A stretch of DNA of 64,000 nt from [Eubacterium] eligens ATCC 27750 (GCF_000146185.1 NC_012780.1:558001-622000), one strand, 5' to 3'; counted from the stretch's first letter, positions 43,458 through 52,932 are shown. Numbers and translations: made by a program. Notes: generated by a model not told the origin, from the sequence alone.

Positions 43458-43901
43458 TCACTTTCCCTTTTCCAACTCTTTGAAAAAAGCCTTTGCATTA
43501 TCCAAATCATTCTTATCCGGATGTCCTTTTGATATGCCTCCAATAAGTTTGAATGGTCCAAATGTGTCAAATCCCTTACAAGAAAATTCTCCCACAATTC
43601 TTCCCTGCTTTTCTTTTACAATTTTCTTTATAGAATCAAAGACCGGCTTTCCGCCATAAGTACACATAAGAAAAACATCCTTATTCTCTGGAAGATTTAC
43701 TTCTGCAAAGTTAATTACGGACTGATGCATCTTGCCAAAATAAATACCAGAAGCAAAACCTATAAGATCATACCCTGATAAGTCCTTTTCAGTAATCTTA
43801 GCTGCATCAACTACATCAATATCATTTTCAGCTGCTATTGCACATACCAGCTCTTTTGTATTATTGTGATGAACCGACGCGTATATAATAACTGTTTTCA
43901 T
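43458..43901 (-). CDS. flavodoxin-family protein
   Basis: 147 aa. TVIIYASVHHNNTKELVCAI is a flavodoxin-like FMN phosphate loop (variant, with His-His-Asn-Asn); GFASGIYFGKMHQSVINFAE and FLMCTYGGKPVFDSIKK follow the flavodoxin fold. Electron carrier or quinone/nitro-reductase partner. ATGA overlap with the upstream acetyltransferase remnant. Confidence 0.85.
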   Translation of the reverse strand: MKTVIIYASVHHNNTKELVCAIAAENDIDVVDAAKITEKDLSGYDLIGFASGIYFGKMHQSVINFAEVNLPENKDVFLMCTYGGKPVFDSIKKIVKEKQGRIVGEFSCKGFDTFGPFKLIGGISKGHPDKNDLDNAKAFFKELEKGK

Positions 43902-44146
43902 ATCTGCTTCACTCCATTATTTCTTAGTTTAAAATCCAATCTCATCTGGTGCCACAGGACATTTCCATGAGTAGATTTATCAGTTATACCCTCATCAAAC
44001 ATAAGCCAGAAATGATTCCCAAAATATTTTATTCTTTGCTCAAATTCTTCTTTAGTTGCTGCCTCTAAGACAGGAAAACATACAGATTCAACCGATGCAA
44101 TATCGTCTAAATCAGCCATTGTTGCATATCTTATATTCACAATCAT
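43898..44146 (-). pseudogene. GNAT acetyltransferase with in-frame core deletion
   Basis: 82 aa. The N-terminal part IRYATMADLDDIASVESVCF, RIKYFGNHFWLMFD is the start of a common GNAT family; it then continues directly as EGITDKSTHGNVLWHQMRLD, the C-terminal end of the same family. The acetyl-CoA-binding core of roughly 80-90 residues between them is missing without frame loss. Reported as a pseudogene since the fold cannot be complete. Confidence 0.7.
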
Positions 44147-44190
44147 TCCTTCTTTACTATTGCTTTTTACATTTAGTTCTTATCCATATA

Positions 44191-44727
44191 TTACAATATT
44201 TTGCTTAAATACTCTGCCGGAACAGCCTTCGTAAGCCATACTCCATTTACAGATAAGAAAAACTCATATCCGTCATCTGCCATCTTTCCGGCTGCCACCC
44301 TATACACCATAGGCTTTCCGTGCCTGCTGCCTACCTTAACTGCTGTATCAGTATCCTTTGATAAATGAACATATAACCTGCTCTTAGAAAGTAATCCTTC
44401 TTTATCTATCGATGCAACAGACTTCTCTCCCGTTCCATGGTAAAGAAACTCTGGAGGAGTTTTCTTTTCAAGTTCAACATCAACAGGTATTGAATGTCCC
44501 TGGTTCGCTCTGATCAAGGTCTTATCTTCATTAAATGAATACCGCTGCTTGTTGTCGGTTCTTACAATTTCTTCAAGCATCTTCATATCAAATGGTCTTG
44601 TTTTGCTTATACCTGATATTAACTCAGATACATCTGCCCAGCCATGCTCATCAAGCTTGATTTCTATTGTTTCCGGCTTGTGCCGCAAAATAAGACTTAA
44701 AAATTTGCTTGTGTCCGTTAATCCCAT
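44191..44727 (-). CDS. kptA: RNA 2'-phosphotransferase
   Basis: 178 aa, Tpt1/KptA family. Marks: SKFLSLILRHKPETIEIKLD, HGWADVSELI, DNKQRYSFNEDKTLIRANQGHS, LYHGTGEKSVASI, YVHLSKDTDTAVKVGSRHGK and EFFLSVNGVWLTKAVPAEYL. Transfers a 2'-phosphate from RNA to NAD+, yielding ADP-ribose 1'',2''-cyclic phosphate. Bacteria lack eukaryotic tRNA splicing, so its natural substrate is unclear. GGGGG is 6 nt before ATG 44727. Confidence 0.93.
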   Translation of the reverse strand: MGLTDTSKFLSLILRHKPETIEIKLDEHGWADVSELISGISKTRPFDMKMLEEIVRTDNKQRYSFNEDKTLIRANQGHSIPVDVELEKKTPPEFLYHGTGEKSVASIDKEGLLSKSRLYVHLSKDTDTAVKVGSRHGKPMVYRVAAGKMADDGYEFFLSVNGVWLTKAVPAEYLSKIL

Positions 44728-44801
44728 TGTTATCCCCCTTTAGTTTTCTTTTATAGCTGTAAGGCAGATACTGCACATTATATGCGTATTTCTAATACTT
44801 T

Positions 44802-45326
44802 CTACTCTATCACATACTCATACATTCTAAACTGCCTGTTTCCAACTACCTCATAAAAAATGTTTTCAGTACTTACATATTTAAAGCCAGCTCTGATATA
44901 TAACTTGTCAGCTAGTGTGTTCTTATCTATTACATCAAGATGAATGGCTTCAATGTTTTCTAACTTAGCATATGATATTAAGTTTTTTACAAATTGAGTA
45001 GCAAGACCCATACCGCGGTACTCATATCGCACTGCAAGAGCATGGATTATCCATACATTATTATCCCTTTCATTTACTTTCCACGCTACCCTTTTATACT
45101 CTTTATTAGAATTACTGTTAACTATGGCACACGCCTTAATAATTCCTTCATCTCTTAATACGAACAACTCTTTCTGAACAATACCAGCCATTAAAAAATC
45201 TGCTGAAGGATGTACACCCTTTTCCCAGTCAGGAAAAGAAGGTTCTTCTTTGCTTTTATCTATTAAATCCCAATAGAGATTTTCTATCTCATTAAAATCC
45301 TCCAGGCATGCTAATTCAAAATTCAT
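44802..45326 (-). CDS. GNAT-family N-acetyltransferase
   Basis: 174 aa with an intact GNAT core: WIIHALAVRYEYRGMGLATQ gives the acetyl-CoA loop (R-x-x-G-x-G/A), FVKNLISYAKLENIEAIHLD follows, and DKLYIRAGFKYV closes the fold. Substrate unknown. TTAGGAGA precedes the start. Confidence 0.88.
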   Translation of the reverse strand: MNFELACLEDFNEIENLYWDLIDKSKEEPSFPDWEKGVHPSADFLMAGIVQKELFVLRDEGIIKACAIVNSNSNKEYKRVAWKVNERDNNVWIIHALAVRYEYRGMGLATQFVKNLISYAKLENIEAIHLDVIDKNTLADKLYIRAGFKYVSTENIFYEVVGNRQFRMYEYVIE

Positions 45327-45348
45327 ATATCTGTCTCCTAATTTTTAT

Positions 45349-45690
45349 TTAACTCCAGTTCTTCCAGACATCCGGCTGGTATCCGAGTGTTGATGCTTTT
45401 CCATTTCTTACAACAGGAGTCTTAATAACTGAAGGATTTTCCATTACCTTTTCAAGTTTATCTTCATCAGCTGTGTATTTTATAAGCGCAAGCAGATCTT
45501 TGTCTTTTCCATCCCAGTTAATCATTCCCTGTAACCCGCCATTAACCTGAGCCACAGAATTAAACTCCCCCTTGCTCATTCCTTTTTCCTTCATATCTAT
45601 AAACTGGTACTTTATGCCTCTTTCCTTAAAGAAACGCTCTGCCTTCTTTGTATCATTGCATTTCTTAGTTCCAAATATCTGTATATTCAC
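45349..45690 (-). CDS. ArsC/Spx-family protein
   Basis: 113 aa from GTG 45690, with GGAGG 8 nt upstream. Thioredoxin-like ArsC fold: IFGTKKCNDTKKAERFFKER (single Cys, C-N-D-T in place of the CxxC of Spx), KTPVVRNGKASTLGYQPDVW at the C-terminus. Resembles YffB/Spx-like proteins of Clostridia; arsenate reductase activity is unlikely to be assignable from sequence. Confidence 0.82.
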   Translation of the reverse strand: MNIQIFGTKKCNDTKKAERFFKERGIKYQFIDMKEKGMSKGEFNSVAQVNGGLQGMINWDGKDKDLLALIKYTADEDKLEKVMENPSVIKTPVVRNGKASTLGYQPDVWKNWS

Positions 45691-45711
45691 AATAGTTTCC
45701 TCCAAAATTTA

Positions 45712-46176
45712 TTAATCTTTTCCTGCATTTTCCTGTAGCAGCTTTTCCACTAGTCTCTCAAAAGAGACTTCAAAGTTATAATCATCCTTATCACTTCTTT
45801 TTCTTGGACCTTTCATGTGGTTTTTACTGCTTGCCCGCCTTGCCTTCTTACTTATATGTCTCTCCATTAACATAAGATCAATATTTTCATTTGTATACCA
45901 TTTCCCGGACTGATGAATGGCATATGCACCCTTACTTAATGCCATGGCAGCTACACCATAGTCCTGCGTAACTACTAAATCTCCTTTTTCACAAAGGCTT
46001 ATTAACTTAAAATCAACTGCATCAGCTCCGGCACCCACATATACCACTTCTGAATAGTCTGATGTAAGATAATGATTAGTATCACACAAAAGCGTTACGG
46101 CAATATTATGACTCTTAGCTATTCTTTCAACTATCCCAATCACAGGGCATGCGTCAGCATCTACATATATATGCAT
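45712..46176 (-). CDS. YaiI/YqxD family (DUF188) protein
   Basis: 154 aa. PIN-like fold: HIYVDADACPVIGIVERIAK, GADAVDFKLISLCEKGDLVV, TQDYGVAAMALSKGAYAIHQ, and a basic C-terminal tract KGPRKRSDKDDYNF. Widely conserved; nuclease activity suspected from the fold but unproven. Starts at ATG 46176 rather than the in-frame codon at 46203. Confidence 0.88.
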   Translation of the reverse strand: MHIYVDADACPVIGIVERIAKSHNIAVTLLCDTNHYLTSDYSEVVYVGAGADAVDFKLISLCEKGDLVVTQDYGVAAMALSKGAYAIHQSGKWYTNENIDLMLMERHISKKARRASSKNHMKGPRKRSDKDDYNFEVSFERLVEKLLQENAGKD

Positions 46177-46229
46177 ACTCTTATCTCTTTCATTTACAAT
46201 CAATTGTTATATACATTTAGGAACTGTCT

Positions 46230-46560
46230 CTATTTCATTCCCACAGATAACTTATACCAGCGTTTTATGTATGGGTCATCAAAAAGCTCAAGGTCGTTTT
46301 CTGTAAGTTTCACAAAAAGATCAGTAAGCCCGTCATACTCATTAATATCTCCTGCAGGATACAGTTTCCAGTTTAGCTGCTCTATTGTCCAGTTACTCTT
46401 AACTGAATTGTGAAACATAGACGTTGTCGCATAATTAGACAGGTTATCCTCTCCTCCAATGGCAATAGGAATGATGTGGTCAATTGTTGGGACCAGCTCC
46501 CAGTAGGCACTGTGACATTCTTCCATCTTCCAATGGCTCTGATATGGAAATGCATCCGGC
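46230..46560 (-). pseudogene. HNH endonuclease, 3' half only
   Basis: Reads PDAFPYQSHWKMEECHSAYW, PTIDHIIPIAIGGEDNLSNY, then IKRWYKLS near the end, the HNH core (DHIxPxxxGGxxxxxN) and C-terminus of a roughly 250-aa HNH protein. Beyond about 46560 the frame continues only as antisense of the repressor fragment, so the 5' half is missing. The junction with the opposite-strand S24 fragment is at 46545-46565. Confidence 0.75.
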
Positions 46561-46992
46561 ATGTATGAAAAGCAGACTGCTAAGATAATTCCATTCCGTA
46601 GCATTGATATTTTTGAAAATGCCGTATCAGCCGGAACCGGTAACTTCCTTGTAGACGGACCGAAAGAGACTGTACGCATAGATGAATCTATCCTGCCGGA
46701 AGATACTACTTTCGGTGTTCGCATTAGTGGTGACAGTATGGAACCTGAATTCCACGATGGTCAGATTGCATGGGTATTACAACAGGAATCTGTTGCTAAT
46801 GGAGAAATCGGCATCTTCGCTCTAAACGGAGAAGCCTACATCAAGAAATTACAAAACGATAAAGACGGAATTTCCCTTATCTCGCTTAATGAAAAGTATG
46901 CACCTATCAAGGTTGGAGAAAACGACCGCTTAGACATATTTGGAAAAGTTCTTGAAAAATCTAATGCTTCTGCTATCACAGGACATTGCTGA
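46561..46992 (+). pseudogene. LexA/CI-like repressor fragment (S24 peptidase domain without HTH)
   Basis: 143 aa. The S24 domain is whole: catalytic Ser in RISGDSMEPEFHDGQ and Lys in NGEAYIKKLQ, preceded by a linker RSIDIFENAVSAGTGNFLVD. Known relatives carry an N-terminal XRE domain of about 70 aa; here a TGA at 46540 and the HNH fragment replace it. No ribosome binding site before ATG 46561. Possibly a remnant of a phage or conjugative-element repressor. Confidence 0.72.
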
Positions 46993-47079
46993 TAAAATTG
47001 CAAGTCCTTTTTATTGGACACATTATTTTGCATAATTGAAAATAAGAAAATATCTATAGAACTGAAAGAAGGGATTTTT

Positions 47080-47280
47080 ATGGCGGTTACTAATAATATC
47101 AGAGAAATCCAGGAACAGCGTGGCATTTACCAGGATGACCTTGCCGCTGCTATCGGATACAGCACCAAAACTGTCGGCAGGATAGAACGTGGGGACAGCA
47201 CCCCATCTGCCGAATTTATGCTGCGGATATCAAAGTACTTTAATATGCTGGTCGAAGATGTATTCCATGTGGAAGATTGA
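47080..47280 (+). CDS. small XRE-family HTH regulator
   Basis: 66 aa, a bare helix-turn-helix: NIREIQEQRGIYQDDLAAAI, GYSTKTVGRIERGDSTPSAE, FMLRISKYFNMLVEDVFHVE. GAAGGG lies 6 nt before ATG 47080. This short YgzD-like type is frequent on mobile elements; the target is unknown. An inverted repeat overlaps its stop. Confidence 0.85.
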   Translation: MAVTNNIREIQEQRGIYQDDLAAAIGYSTKTVGRIERGDSTPSAEFMLRISKYFNMLVEDVFHVED

Positions 47281-47309
47281 GCTGGGTATTTTATCCAGCT
47301 CAATCTTCC
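47269..47309. repeat. inverted repeat at the XRE gene end
   Basis: GGAAGATTGAGCTGG pairs with CCAGCTCAATCTTCC (15 bp, 9-nt loop), covering the stop codon. No U-run follows on the plus strand, so the terminator function is uncertain. Confidence 0.5.
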
Positions 47310-47324
47310 GCTCCCTGTAAATGA

Positions 47325-47470
47325 GAATTTGTCCGCTCCTTTATATAAAATAATTCCATTTTTCAGAACTACTAACTATTTTTCTTATCTAAATGACATT
47401 GATTATCTAATTAACTACATTATTTTCTGTCTAAAATATCCATAAATTCGTCACCTGTAATTGTTTCCTT
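47325..47470. repeat. 146-bp direct repeat, copy 1 (ftsH 3' end)
   Basis: Identical to 51023-51168. It contains the last 16 codons of ftsH, its stop and 95 bp of downstream sequence. This copy is fused in frame to another gene. Confidence 0.9.
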
Positions 47471-47644
47471 ATTCATAAATTTATCAGGAAGCATAAAACG
47501 CTCTACCGCTGACTGTGATATCCTCAGTGTATCATTCTTCAAATCTATAATATACAGATAATCATCCATACAAGGTGCAATTAAGTCAATCATACTTCCT
47601 GCTTCCCGCTCGTCAAGTATTTTATATGCATCAAAAGCCATCAT
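47420..47644 (-). pseudogene. chimeric ORF: PAS-like N-terminus fused to FtsH tail
   Basis: 74 aa from ATG 47644 (AAGGTGA upstream). Residues 1-58 (MMAFDAYKILDEREAGSMID, DDYLYIIDLKNDTLRISQSA, VERFMLPDKF) match the N-terminus of lachnospiral PAS/GGDEF cyclases. The last 16 residues, [16 protein letters not shown], are exactly the C-terminus of the FtsH encoded at 51118. The join falls at the edge of the 146-bp repeat. It follows the chemoreceptor by 18 nt, as an intact cyclase gene might have done. Probably non-functional. Confidence 0.75.
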
Positions 47645-47665
47645 CAAAATTCACCTTCCATTGTA

Positions 47666-49378
47666 TTACTCTTCAATGTCTGAGATTTTGAATTTCGCTA
47701 TCATTTCACTCAGATTTTCTGATTCACTGCTCATCTGCTGGCTCGCAGCCGCACACTCCTGTGATGTTGCTGAATTGGTCTGTACAACATCATTGATCTG
47801 CTCAATTCCTTCGTTAATCTGCTTGATCTCACTGGTCTGGGTCTCAAGTGTATCAGCTATATTAATCACCTCTTTTGTAATCACCTTAGAGTTCTCTGCT
47901 ACTTCTTCAAGCTGTGAGGCTGTCTGCTCTGCAATATTCATGCCTTTTTCAACAGCCTGCACAGATGCCTCTATAAGCGCAGCTGATTCCTTTACAGCCT
48001 GTGCACTTTGATCGGCAAGAATATTTACCTGATTTGCCACAACCGCAAAGCCTTTTCCTGCCTCCCCTGCCCTTGCCGCCTCAATAGAAGCATTTAATGC
48101 GAGCAGGTTGGTCTGTGATGCAATATCATTAATAGTTGATATAATCTGATCTATCTGTTTAGAGGCTTCGTTTATTTCATGCATAGATGCAACCATCTCC
48201 TGCATCTTTCCATTGCTTTCCCAAATTGCACCTCCAAGTTCGTCCACTTTTCCACTGATTTCCTTTGCACTCTTTGAATTCTGCTCCACCTGTTCTGAAA
48301 CTCCCGCAACTGTCGCTGTCAGTTCCTCTACAACCGCAGCCTGATTGGTTGCACCGTCTGCAAGGTCATTTGAGCTTGCAGCTACCTGCTCTGCCGCACT
48401 TGAAACCTCGCTTGATACATGCTGGATTCCCTTTATGGTGACTGCCATACTTTTTTCAAATTCCATAAATGAATTTAAAATACCTACAAAATCGCCTTTC
48501 CACTCTACTTCCGGCTGTGCATCAAAATGTCCGTCCGCAAAGAGCTTCATCGACCTGTCTATATCATCCACATATGAGCCGAGAATACGGATAGACTTTC
48601 TCATGCTGTGTGCCAATCTACCGATTTCATCCTCTGAATGGTACTCAAGTGTGCTGTGAAGATTTCCTTCTGTCAGCTCCTTTGCCACATCCTCGATTGC
48701 ATGTAACGGCTCAAGGATTGTATCAAGCACGATCTTTCCTGTTCTCTTTGTCAACCGCCATGCACATGTCAGACAGATAATGATGACTATGAGTCCGACT
48801 GCAGCACATACGTATGTACTTACAACTGCCTGAAGGCTTCTTTCGTCAGTCAGCTTGTCGATTTCCTTTGCAAGCTCAACAGTTTTATTTAACTTTGGTG
48901 TACACTCATTGATAATCTGATCAACAGCCCCATCCTTCTGTCCGGCTTTAATCTTATCCATGATTGAGTATCCGGTATTCGCCCAGTCAGAAAGAGCCTT
49001 TGAATATTCATTATACTGATTCTCCGGAACAACACCTGATTTTTTTATTGTTTTTAACTGCACATCAATATCCTCGAGCAAAGTTTTTGCACCCTGCTCA
49101 TAATCTTCATACGTAGACTGGTCAGGATTAAGTGCCATCTCTCTTACATTTCTTGCCGCTGAAGTTACATTTATTCTACATACCTTAACCGCCTGATCAG
49201 AAGCATTTACCTTGTTTACATAGTTTAACATATTGAAAAACAACACACCAATGACCGCAATCGAAAGCAGTCCCGAAATAAGCATCATGGTAATAACCAT
49301 TTTGTAACCATAGTTGATTCTTTTACCCAAATGCATGTTTTCCAATTTCTTTTTCATCGCACCTTTTTTTGAAGACAT
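47666..49378 (-). CDS. methyl-accepting chemotaxis protein
   Basis: 570 aa. First membrane helix about 28-52, a periplasmic-side four-helix-bundle sensor (55-185), second helix about 187-207, HAMP ([20 protein letters not shown]), an extra linker region, then the signalling domain with the highly conserved hairpin tip [20 protein letters not shown] and [14 protein letters not shown]. Couples to CheA/CheW, none of which are in the window. GATAGGAGGAAATAA precedes ATG 49378. An IS256-family element now lies 62 bp upstream and separates it from its presumed promoter. Confidence 0.95.
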   Translation of the reverse strand: MSSKKGAMKKKLENMHLGKRINYGYKMVITMMLISGLLSIAVIGVLFFNMLNYVNKVNASDQAVKVCRINVTSAARNVREMALNPDQSTYEDYEQGAKTLLEDIDVQLKTIKKSGVVPENQYNEYSKALSDWANTGYSIMDKIKAGQKDGAVDQIINECTPKLNKTVELAKEIDKLTDERSLQAVVSTYVCAAVGLIVIIICLTCAWRLTKRTGKIVLDTILEPLHAIEDVAKELTEGNLHSTLEYHSEDEIGRLAHSMRKSIRILGSYVDDIDRSMKLFADGHFDAQPEVEWKGDFVGILNSFMEFEKSMAVTIKGIQHVSSEVSSAAEQVAASSNDLADGATNQAAVVEELTATVAGVSEQVEQNSKSAKEISGKVDELGGAIWESNGKMQEMVASMHEINEASKQIDQIISTINDIASQTNLLALNASIEAARAGEAGKGFAVVANQVNILADQSAQAVKESAALIEASVQAVEKGMNIAEQTASQLEEVAENSKVITKEVINIADTLETQTSEIKQINEGIEQINDVVQTNSATSQECAAASQQMSSESENLSEMIAKFKISDIEE

Positions 49379-49440
49379 AATTTGTTATTTCCTCCTATCT
49401 TATGATACCTTTTGACTCTTTAATCATATTATTATTAGTC

Positions 49441-50812
49441 AAGTCCAAATTTGTGTGTAAATTCATCTTTCAGTTATGTGGTTTTATCTACGCTACTTTT
49501 ATCTTCAAAAGATTTGACTGAATGGAGCTTAGTTTATCATAGTACTCTTTCATATCAAAGATTTTATGACCTACACTCCATTCATTATGATCATCTTGAA
49601 GGACTGCACCAATTAATCTAATAATAGATTCTGTATTTGGAAAAATCTGAATAACTTTTTCGCGTCTTCTGATTTCTCTGTTCTCGCGTTCTATTATGTT
49701 GCTGGTTCTTAATGCTATACGATATTTTGAGGGAAGTGCCATGATGGTAATACTATCTTCAAATCCTTCATCAAGGACAGTCATTGCTTCATTTGCAACA
49801 TCCTGATATTCATCGTATATAGATTCTTTTAAACGACGGGCCTCTTCAATAGTAGCTGCGTTAAACATGTCTCGTAACTCAGAAGCTAAACCAGTGCTGT
49901 ATTTTTTAGGACACTTATTTATGATGTTTCTTGTAAAGTGAGCCTGACATCGCTGCCATGAAGAGCCAGAGAAACTCTCCTTTATTGCTTCAACAAGCCC
50001 CGCGTGTGCGTCAGATATTACAATATCTACACCGCGCAAACCGCGACTTTTAAGATTTTCAAAAAAGTCTCTCCAGGTGTTCACTTTCTCTGAATCATAA
50101 ACTTCAAATCCCAGGACTTCTTTGTGCCCGGTATTGTTTATTCCAATTGCAACAAACAACGCTTTTGATTTAACACGATGATCTTCACGAGCTTTTAAAT
50201 ATATCGCATCAACAATAATAAACGGATAGTGTTCCGGCAATAAGCGCTCCTTGAAATGCTTAACAGGGACATCTAGTTCCTTGCAGATTTCAGAAACAGC
50301 AGATTTTGAAAAAGATTCTCCACAAAGCTCTTCAGTTACTTTTTTTATATTTCTGGTTGATACGCCTTGCACAACCATTTCCATCATTGTTGTAATTAAA
50401 GCCTGTTCATTACGCTGATAATTTTCGAACAAGGAAGTTTTAAATGGAACATTACGATGTCTTGGAACCTGTAATTCAATCTTTCCAATACGGGTGGTTA
50501 ATGTTCTTGTCCTAACTCCATTTCTATAATCAGAACGTTCTTGAGATCGTTCGTAATTACTTGCTCCAAGCTGTTCAGTAGATTCAGCCTGAAGAACCTG
50601 ATTAAGTAAAGCTTCCATAAGTTTGCCAAAAGCTTCATCCTTAGTTTCTGAAAAAAGTCCTACAAAAAAATCACTATCTAATGTAAAATGTAATTGAGCC
50701 ATGAGTTTCATCCTTTCAATTATGTTTTTGTGTGGTAACTTAATTATAACTGAAAGATGAGCTCTCGGCTCTTTTTTATATAAATTTGTAATTTACACCA
50801 TTATATGGACTT
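49441..50812. mobile_element. IS256-family insertion sequence
   Basis: 1372 bp bounded by imperfect ~23-bp terminal inverted repeats (49441-49463 and 50790-50812; both start AAGTCCA and contain GTGTAAATT, 18 of 23 matching). It encodes one transposase. No clean 8-9-bp target duplication was found. Confidence 0.8.
49488..50702 (-). CDS. IS256-family (Mutator-type) transposase
   Basis: 404 aa, full length. DDE residues lie in FIIVDAIYLKAREDH, GVDIVISDAHAGLVEAIKES and the C-terminal RTSNIIERENREIRRREKVI; WQRCQAHFTRNIINKCPK is the typical C/H block. ATG 50702 has GAAAGGATG upstream. The gene appears intact, so the element may be active. Its insertion could change expression of the chemoreceptor gene just downstream. 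Confidence 0.95.
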   Translation of the reverse strand: MAQLHFTLDSDFFVGLFSETKDEAFGKLMEALLNQVLQAESTEQLGASNYERSQERSDYRNGVRTRTLTTRIGKIELQVPRHRNVPFKTSLFENYQRNEQALITTMMEMVVQGVSTRNIKKVTEELCGESFSKSAVSEICKELDVPVKHFKERLLPEHYPFIIVDAIYLKAREDHRVKSKALFVAIGINNTGHKEVLGFEVYDSEKVNTWRDFFENLKSRGLRGVDIVISDAHAGLVEAIKESFSGSSWQRCQAHFTRNIINKCPKKYSTGLASELRDMFNAATIEEARRLKESIYDEYQDVANEAMTVLDEGFEDSITIMALPSKYRIALRTSNIIERENREIRRREKVIQIFPNTESIIRLIGAVLQDDHNEWSVGHKIFDMKEYYDKLSSIQSNLLKIKVA

Positions 50813-51022
50813 TATCTTATTATTTATACTCAAGTCCGAATTCATCAGACTAATTTAATATAGTACTTTTTTCTAAGGACACAATACTGTATTCTCAATA
50901 ATCTTTATGTGAATCTTTCTATTAAATATGTGGATTTGCACAAAATGGTATAATTTTTCGTAATCCCCCTTAAAATACATATTTTACGAACTGTTTGTAT
51001 TTTTGGTCAGTTTTGCAAACTT

Positions 51023-51168
51023 GAATTTGTCCGCTCCTTTATATAAAATAATTCCATTTTTCAGAACTACTAACTATTTTTCTTATCTAAATGACATTGA
51101 TTATCTAATTAACTACATTATTTTCTGTCTAAAATATCCATAAATTCGTCACCTGTAATTGTTTCCTT
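51023..51168. repeat. 146-bp direct repeat, copy 2 (at intact ftsH)
   Basis: Identical to 47325-47470 and lying at the natural end of ftsH. The pair encloses the chimeric ORF, chemoreceptor and IS element. Confidence 0.9.
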
Positions 51169-52932
51169 CTCATACAGGTACATAGCCAGTTCGTCCAGTT
51201 TTTCCCTGTTTTCAGCAAGGATTTTTCTTGCTTTTTCATGCTCTGCTTTTACGAGATGCACGACTTTTTCATCAATTTCCTTCTGTGTATCTGCAGAACA
51301 GGAAAGAGACGTATCGCCGCCAAGATACTGGTTGGTCACGTTTTCCATTGCCACCATGTCGAATTCATCTGTCATGCCGTAGCGGGTGATCATCGCTCTT
51401 GCAATTTTTGTTGCCTGTTCGATATCATTGGAGGCTCCGGTCGTGATCTCACCAAATACGATCTCCTCTGCCGCACGTCCGCCTGTAAATGTAGCAATCT
51501 TATTCTCAAGTTCTTTTTTCGTCATCAGATATTTATCACCCTGCTCAACCTGCATAGTGTAGCCGAGTGCACCTGAGGTACGCGGGATGATTGTAATCTT
51601 CTGGACCGGTGCTGAATGACTCTGTAATGCAGCTACCAGAGCGTGTCCGATCTCATGATATGCAACAACCTTCTTCTCTTGATCTGAAAGAACCGCATTC
51701 TTCTTCTGATATCCTGCAATAACCACTTCTATACTTTCTTCGAGATCAGATTCATTTACAACGGTCCTTCCACTACGGACAGCACGTAATGCTGCTTCAT
51801 TTATAATATTGGCAAGCTCCGCACCGGATGCCCCCGATGCCATACGTGCAATCGTATGCAGGTCAACATCATCAGATGCTTTTATCTTCTTTGCATGAAC
51901 CTTTAAAATTGCTTCACGGCCTGCAAGATCCGGCAGTTCAACCGGCACACGTCTGTCAAAACGTCCCGGACGTGTAAGTGCCGGATCTAACGACTCCGGA
52001 CGGTTCGTTGCAGCAAGAATGATGACACCATTATTTCCTTCAAATCCATCCATCTCTGTAAGAAGCTGATTTAAGGTCTGCTCCCTCTCATCATTTCCGC
52101 CCATTTGTCCGTCACGCTTTTTACCAATGGCATCAATTTCATCAATAAACACGATACATGGTGCCTTTTCCTTTGCCTGTCTGAAAAGATCTCGAACCTT
52201 GGAAGCTCCCATACCGACAAACATCTCTACGAATTCTGATCCGGACATTGAGAAAAATGGTACATTTGATTCACCTGCAACTGCTTTTGCAAGCATTGTT
52301 TTACCAGTTCCCGGAGGTCCTACAAGAAGGACACCTTTTGGCATAGACGCACCTACATCGGTATACTTCTTCGGATTGTGAAGATAATCAACGATCTCTG
52401 AAAGGTTTTCTTTCGCCTCATCTTCTCCTGCAACGTCTGAAAAACGGATTCCCTCACTGGATTGCACATAAATCTTCGCATTGCTTTTTCCCATTCCAAA
52501 AGCCATCGAATTTTTTCCTCCGGCATGCTCCATCAGTTTCTTCGCCATATAATTTCCCAGTGCTATAAAAAGGATCAATGGCAAAACCCCGGTCAGCAGG
52601 AAGCTGATGATCGGTGACATCTGCTTATCGATATCTTTTGCGAATACTGCTCCACATTCATATAGCCTGTCCGTCAGGTTCGGATCGTTCATCAGACCTG
52701 TTTTATAAATATTTTTTTGATCTTTATCTGTAAAGATGATCTGATTGTCCTTAACTTCTACTTCACCGATATTCTTCTTCTCGATCATGCTCATAAAAGT
52801 TCCATAATCCGTTTCCTTTACCTGATGCTCCATAAGGATTGGTGTGACAACCAGATTAAATACGATCAGCACTATTAACACAATCCCATAATAATATGCC
52901 AGTGGTTTTTTCGGTGTTTTAACTTCTTTCAT
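51118..52932 (-). CDS. ftsH: ATP-dependent zinc metalloprotease FtsH
   Basis: 604 aa, membrane-anchored AAA+ protease that degrades misfolded and regulatory membrane proteins. Two membrane helices (about 12-32 and 106-126), Walker A GPPGTGKT (205-212), Walker B IVFIDEID, second region of homology [18 protein letters not shown], and zinc site HEIGH (426-430). Slightly shorter than typical FtsH. Expected to be an extra paralogue, since it sits in an accessory island beside a bile-salt-hydrolase-like gene, with higher GC than neighbours. Its 3' end was copied twice elsewhere in the window. CAGGAGG precedes ATG. Confidence 0.95.
   Translation of the reverse strand: MKEVKTPKKPLAYYYGIVLIVLIVFNLVVTPILMEHQVKETDYGTFMSMIEKKNIGEVEVKDNQIIFTDKDQKNIYKTGLMNDPNLTDRLYECGAVFAKDIDKQMSPIISFLLTGVLPLILFIALGNYMAKKLMEHAGGKNSMAFGMGKSNAKIYVQSSEGIRFSDVAGEDEAKENLSEIVDYLHNPKKYTDVGASMPKGVLLVGPPGTGKTMLAKAVAGESNVPFFSMSGSEFVEMFVGMGASKVRDLFRQAKEKAPCIVFIDEIDAIGKKRDGQMGGNDEREQTLNQLLTEMDGFEGNNGVIILAATNRPESLDPALTRPGRFDRRVPVELPDLAGREAILKVHAKKIKASDDVDLHTIARMASGASGAELANIINEAALRAVRSGRTVVNESDLEESIEVVIAGYQKKNAVLSDQEKKVVAYHEIGHALVAALQSHSAPVQKITIIPRTSGALGYTMQVEQGDKYLMTKKELENKIATFTGGRAAEEIVFGEITTGASNDIEQATKIARAMITRYGMTDEFDMVAMENVTNQYLGGDTSLSCSADTQKEIDEKVVHLVKAEHEKARKILAENREKLDELAMYLYEKETITGDEFMDILDRK

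Noticed and set aside
43340-43597. 85-aa minus-strand ORF
   Set aside because: Out-of-frame shadow of the flavodoxin gene running through a hairpin.
46561-46724. N-terminal 55 residues of the HNH reading frame
   Set aside because: They are only the antisense of the S24 domain and resemble no protein.
49433-50830. Target-site duplication of the IS256-type element
   Set aside because: Flanks TATTAGTC and TATCTTAT do not match; a longer similarity (CAAGTCC-AATT) on both sides involves the inverted repeat itself and is too diverged to be a fresh duplication.
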